Of a DNA stretch of 64,000 bases, positions 63,824 through 64,000 are shown piece after piece; the stretch's first letter is position 1, and each line of letters opens with the position of its first letter. Source of the stretch: Sporolactobacillus sp. CQH2019 (GTDB lineage: Bacteria > Bacillota > Bacilli > Bacillales > Sporolactobacillaceae); assembly GCF_028765345.1 (NCBI RefSeq), contig NZ_JARAJZ010000003.1:319158-383157 (forward strand), in the 5' to 3' direction. The position numbers and the translations under genes were made by a program. The notes below the pieces were generated by a model. It ran no database searches and had not been told where the DNA came from. It worked only from the letters and a program-made list of their open reading frames with translations.

Positions 63824-63905
63824 TTTATCGGTCGTTAGGCGCTGCTTTTCGGTCACCGCAGGGAGTTTATCGGTCATTGTCGGCGCTTAATCGGTCTTCA
63901 GCAGA
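63824..63905. repeat. 21-bp-period array, core TTTATCGGTC
   Basis: TCGG at 63828, 63849, 63870 and 63891, exactly 21 bp apart, within TTTATCGGTCGTT, TTTTCGGTCACC, TTTATCGGTCATT and TTAATCGGTCTTC. Same core as at 51357-51495. Confidence 0.8.
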
Positions 63906-63966
63906 AGTTGTGTCCGTATAATTGTGTAAAAAGGGAGGAGTAGATTCTTGGGGGAGGCGGCCCTTT

Positions 63967-63998
63967 CTTGGGGGTGGGGCGGCCGCCCCACCCCCAAG
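63967..63998. repeat. 32-bp perfect palindrome, very GC-rich
   Basis: CTTGGGGGTGGGGCGG followed at once by its exact complement CCGCCCCACCCCCAAG, with no loop. A shortened copy of the left arm (TTCTTGGGGGAGGCGGCC) lies just before it. It is unlike its surroundings in composition and lies at the window end, so an assembly artefact is possible. Confidence 0.7.
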
Positions 63999-64000
63999 GG

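Overview
The window reads as chromosome of a low-to-mid GC, Gram-positive, facultatively anaerobic, spore-former-like bacillus. The evidence is AGGAGG-type ribosome sites, U-tailed terminators, a Bacillus-type diheme succinate dehydrogenase/fumarate reductase, SmpB, and a class III ribonucleotide reductase. A Sporolactobacillus-like member of the Bacilli is my best guess, but the sequence alone does not prove it.

Region 1 (1-26016) is the right-hand part of an integrated HK97-type siphophage. The order is VapE-like primase-helicase (cut by the window edge), a probable replication origin, VRR-NUC nuclease, SNF2 helicase (broken by a stop codon inside its Walker A motif), sigma-like late regulator, HNH, small and large terminase, portal, ClpP-type protease, capsid, connectors, tail tube, frameshifted tail chaperones, tape measure, Dit, tail peptidase, SGNH-hydrolase fibre, an AT-rich acetyltransferase cargo gene, a Xer-like recombinase, XhlA, LysM endolysin, holin and a membrane protein on the opposite strand. 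It ends at a 20-bp copy of the 3' end of ssrA (tmRNA), followed by what looks like the original ssrA terminator. The phage therefore sits in ssrA, and the intact ssrA copy should lie left of the window.

Region 2 (26-33 kb) is housekeeping: a trehalose-6-phosphate synthase/phosphatase fusion, a decayed HAD hydrolase, smpB and nrdD-nrdG.

Region 3 (33.5-48 kb) is a sigma-54 regulon. Two near-identical enhancer palindromes (tandem AGACATGTCT dyads 18 bp apart) each lie about 165 bp upstream of a -24/-12 promoter. One precedes an alpha/beta hydrolase and a GntP-family permease. The other precedes a CoA-transferase, a frameshifted extra coaD, a MaoC hydratase, EtfBA, FixC, FixX and an acyl-CoA dehydrogenase. 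The locus ends with a PAS-AAA+-Fis sigma-54 activator, the obvious candidate to bind the palindromes. The layout resembles the E. coli ydiF/ydiO/ydiQRST set and suggests anaerobic use of an organic acid through its CoA thioester.

Region 4 (48.7-61.5 kb) holds an MFS sugar-type transporter and a GlnK/GlnL-like two-component system divergent from dcu-aspartate racemase-aspA, with three 10-bp-spaced TTTTTGT-type repeats at the promoter. It is followed by sdhCAB. Together these can take up aspartate, make fumarate and reduce it to succinate.

Region 5 (61.5-64 kb) is gene-poor. It has a coupled pair of small unknown genes, a dispersed hairpin repeat, a striking roughly 21-bp-period array of about 30 units, and a 32-bp perfect palindrome at the window end. 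Related 21-bp arrays with other core sequences occur at 51.0-51.5 kb.
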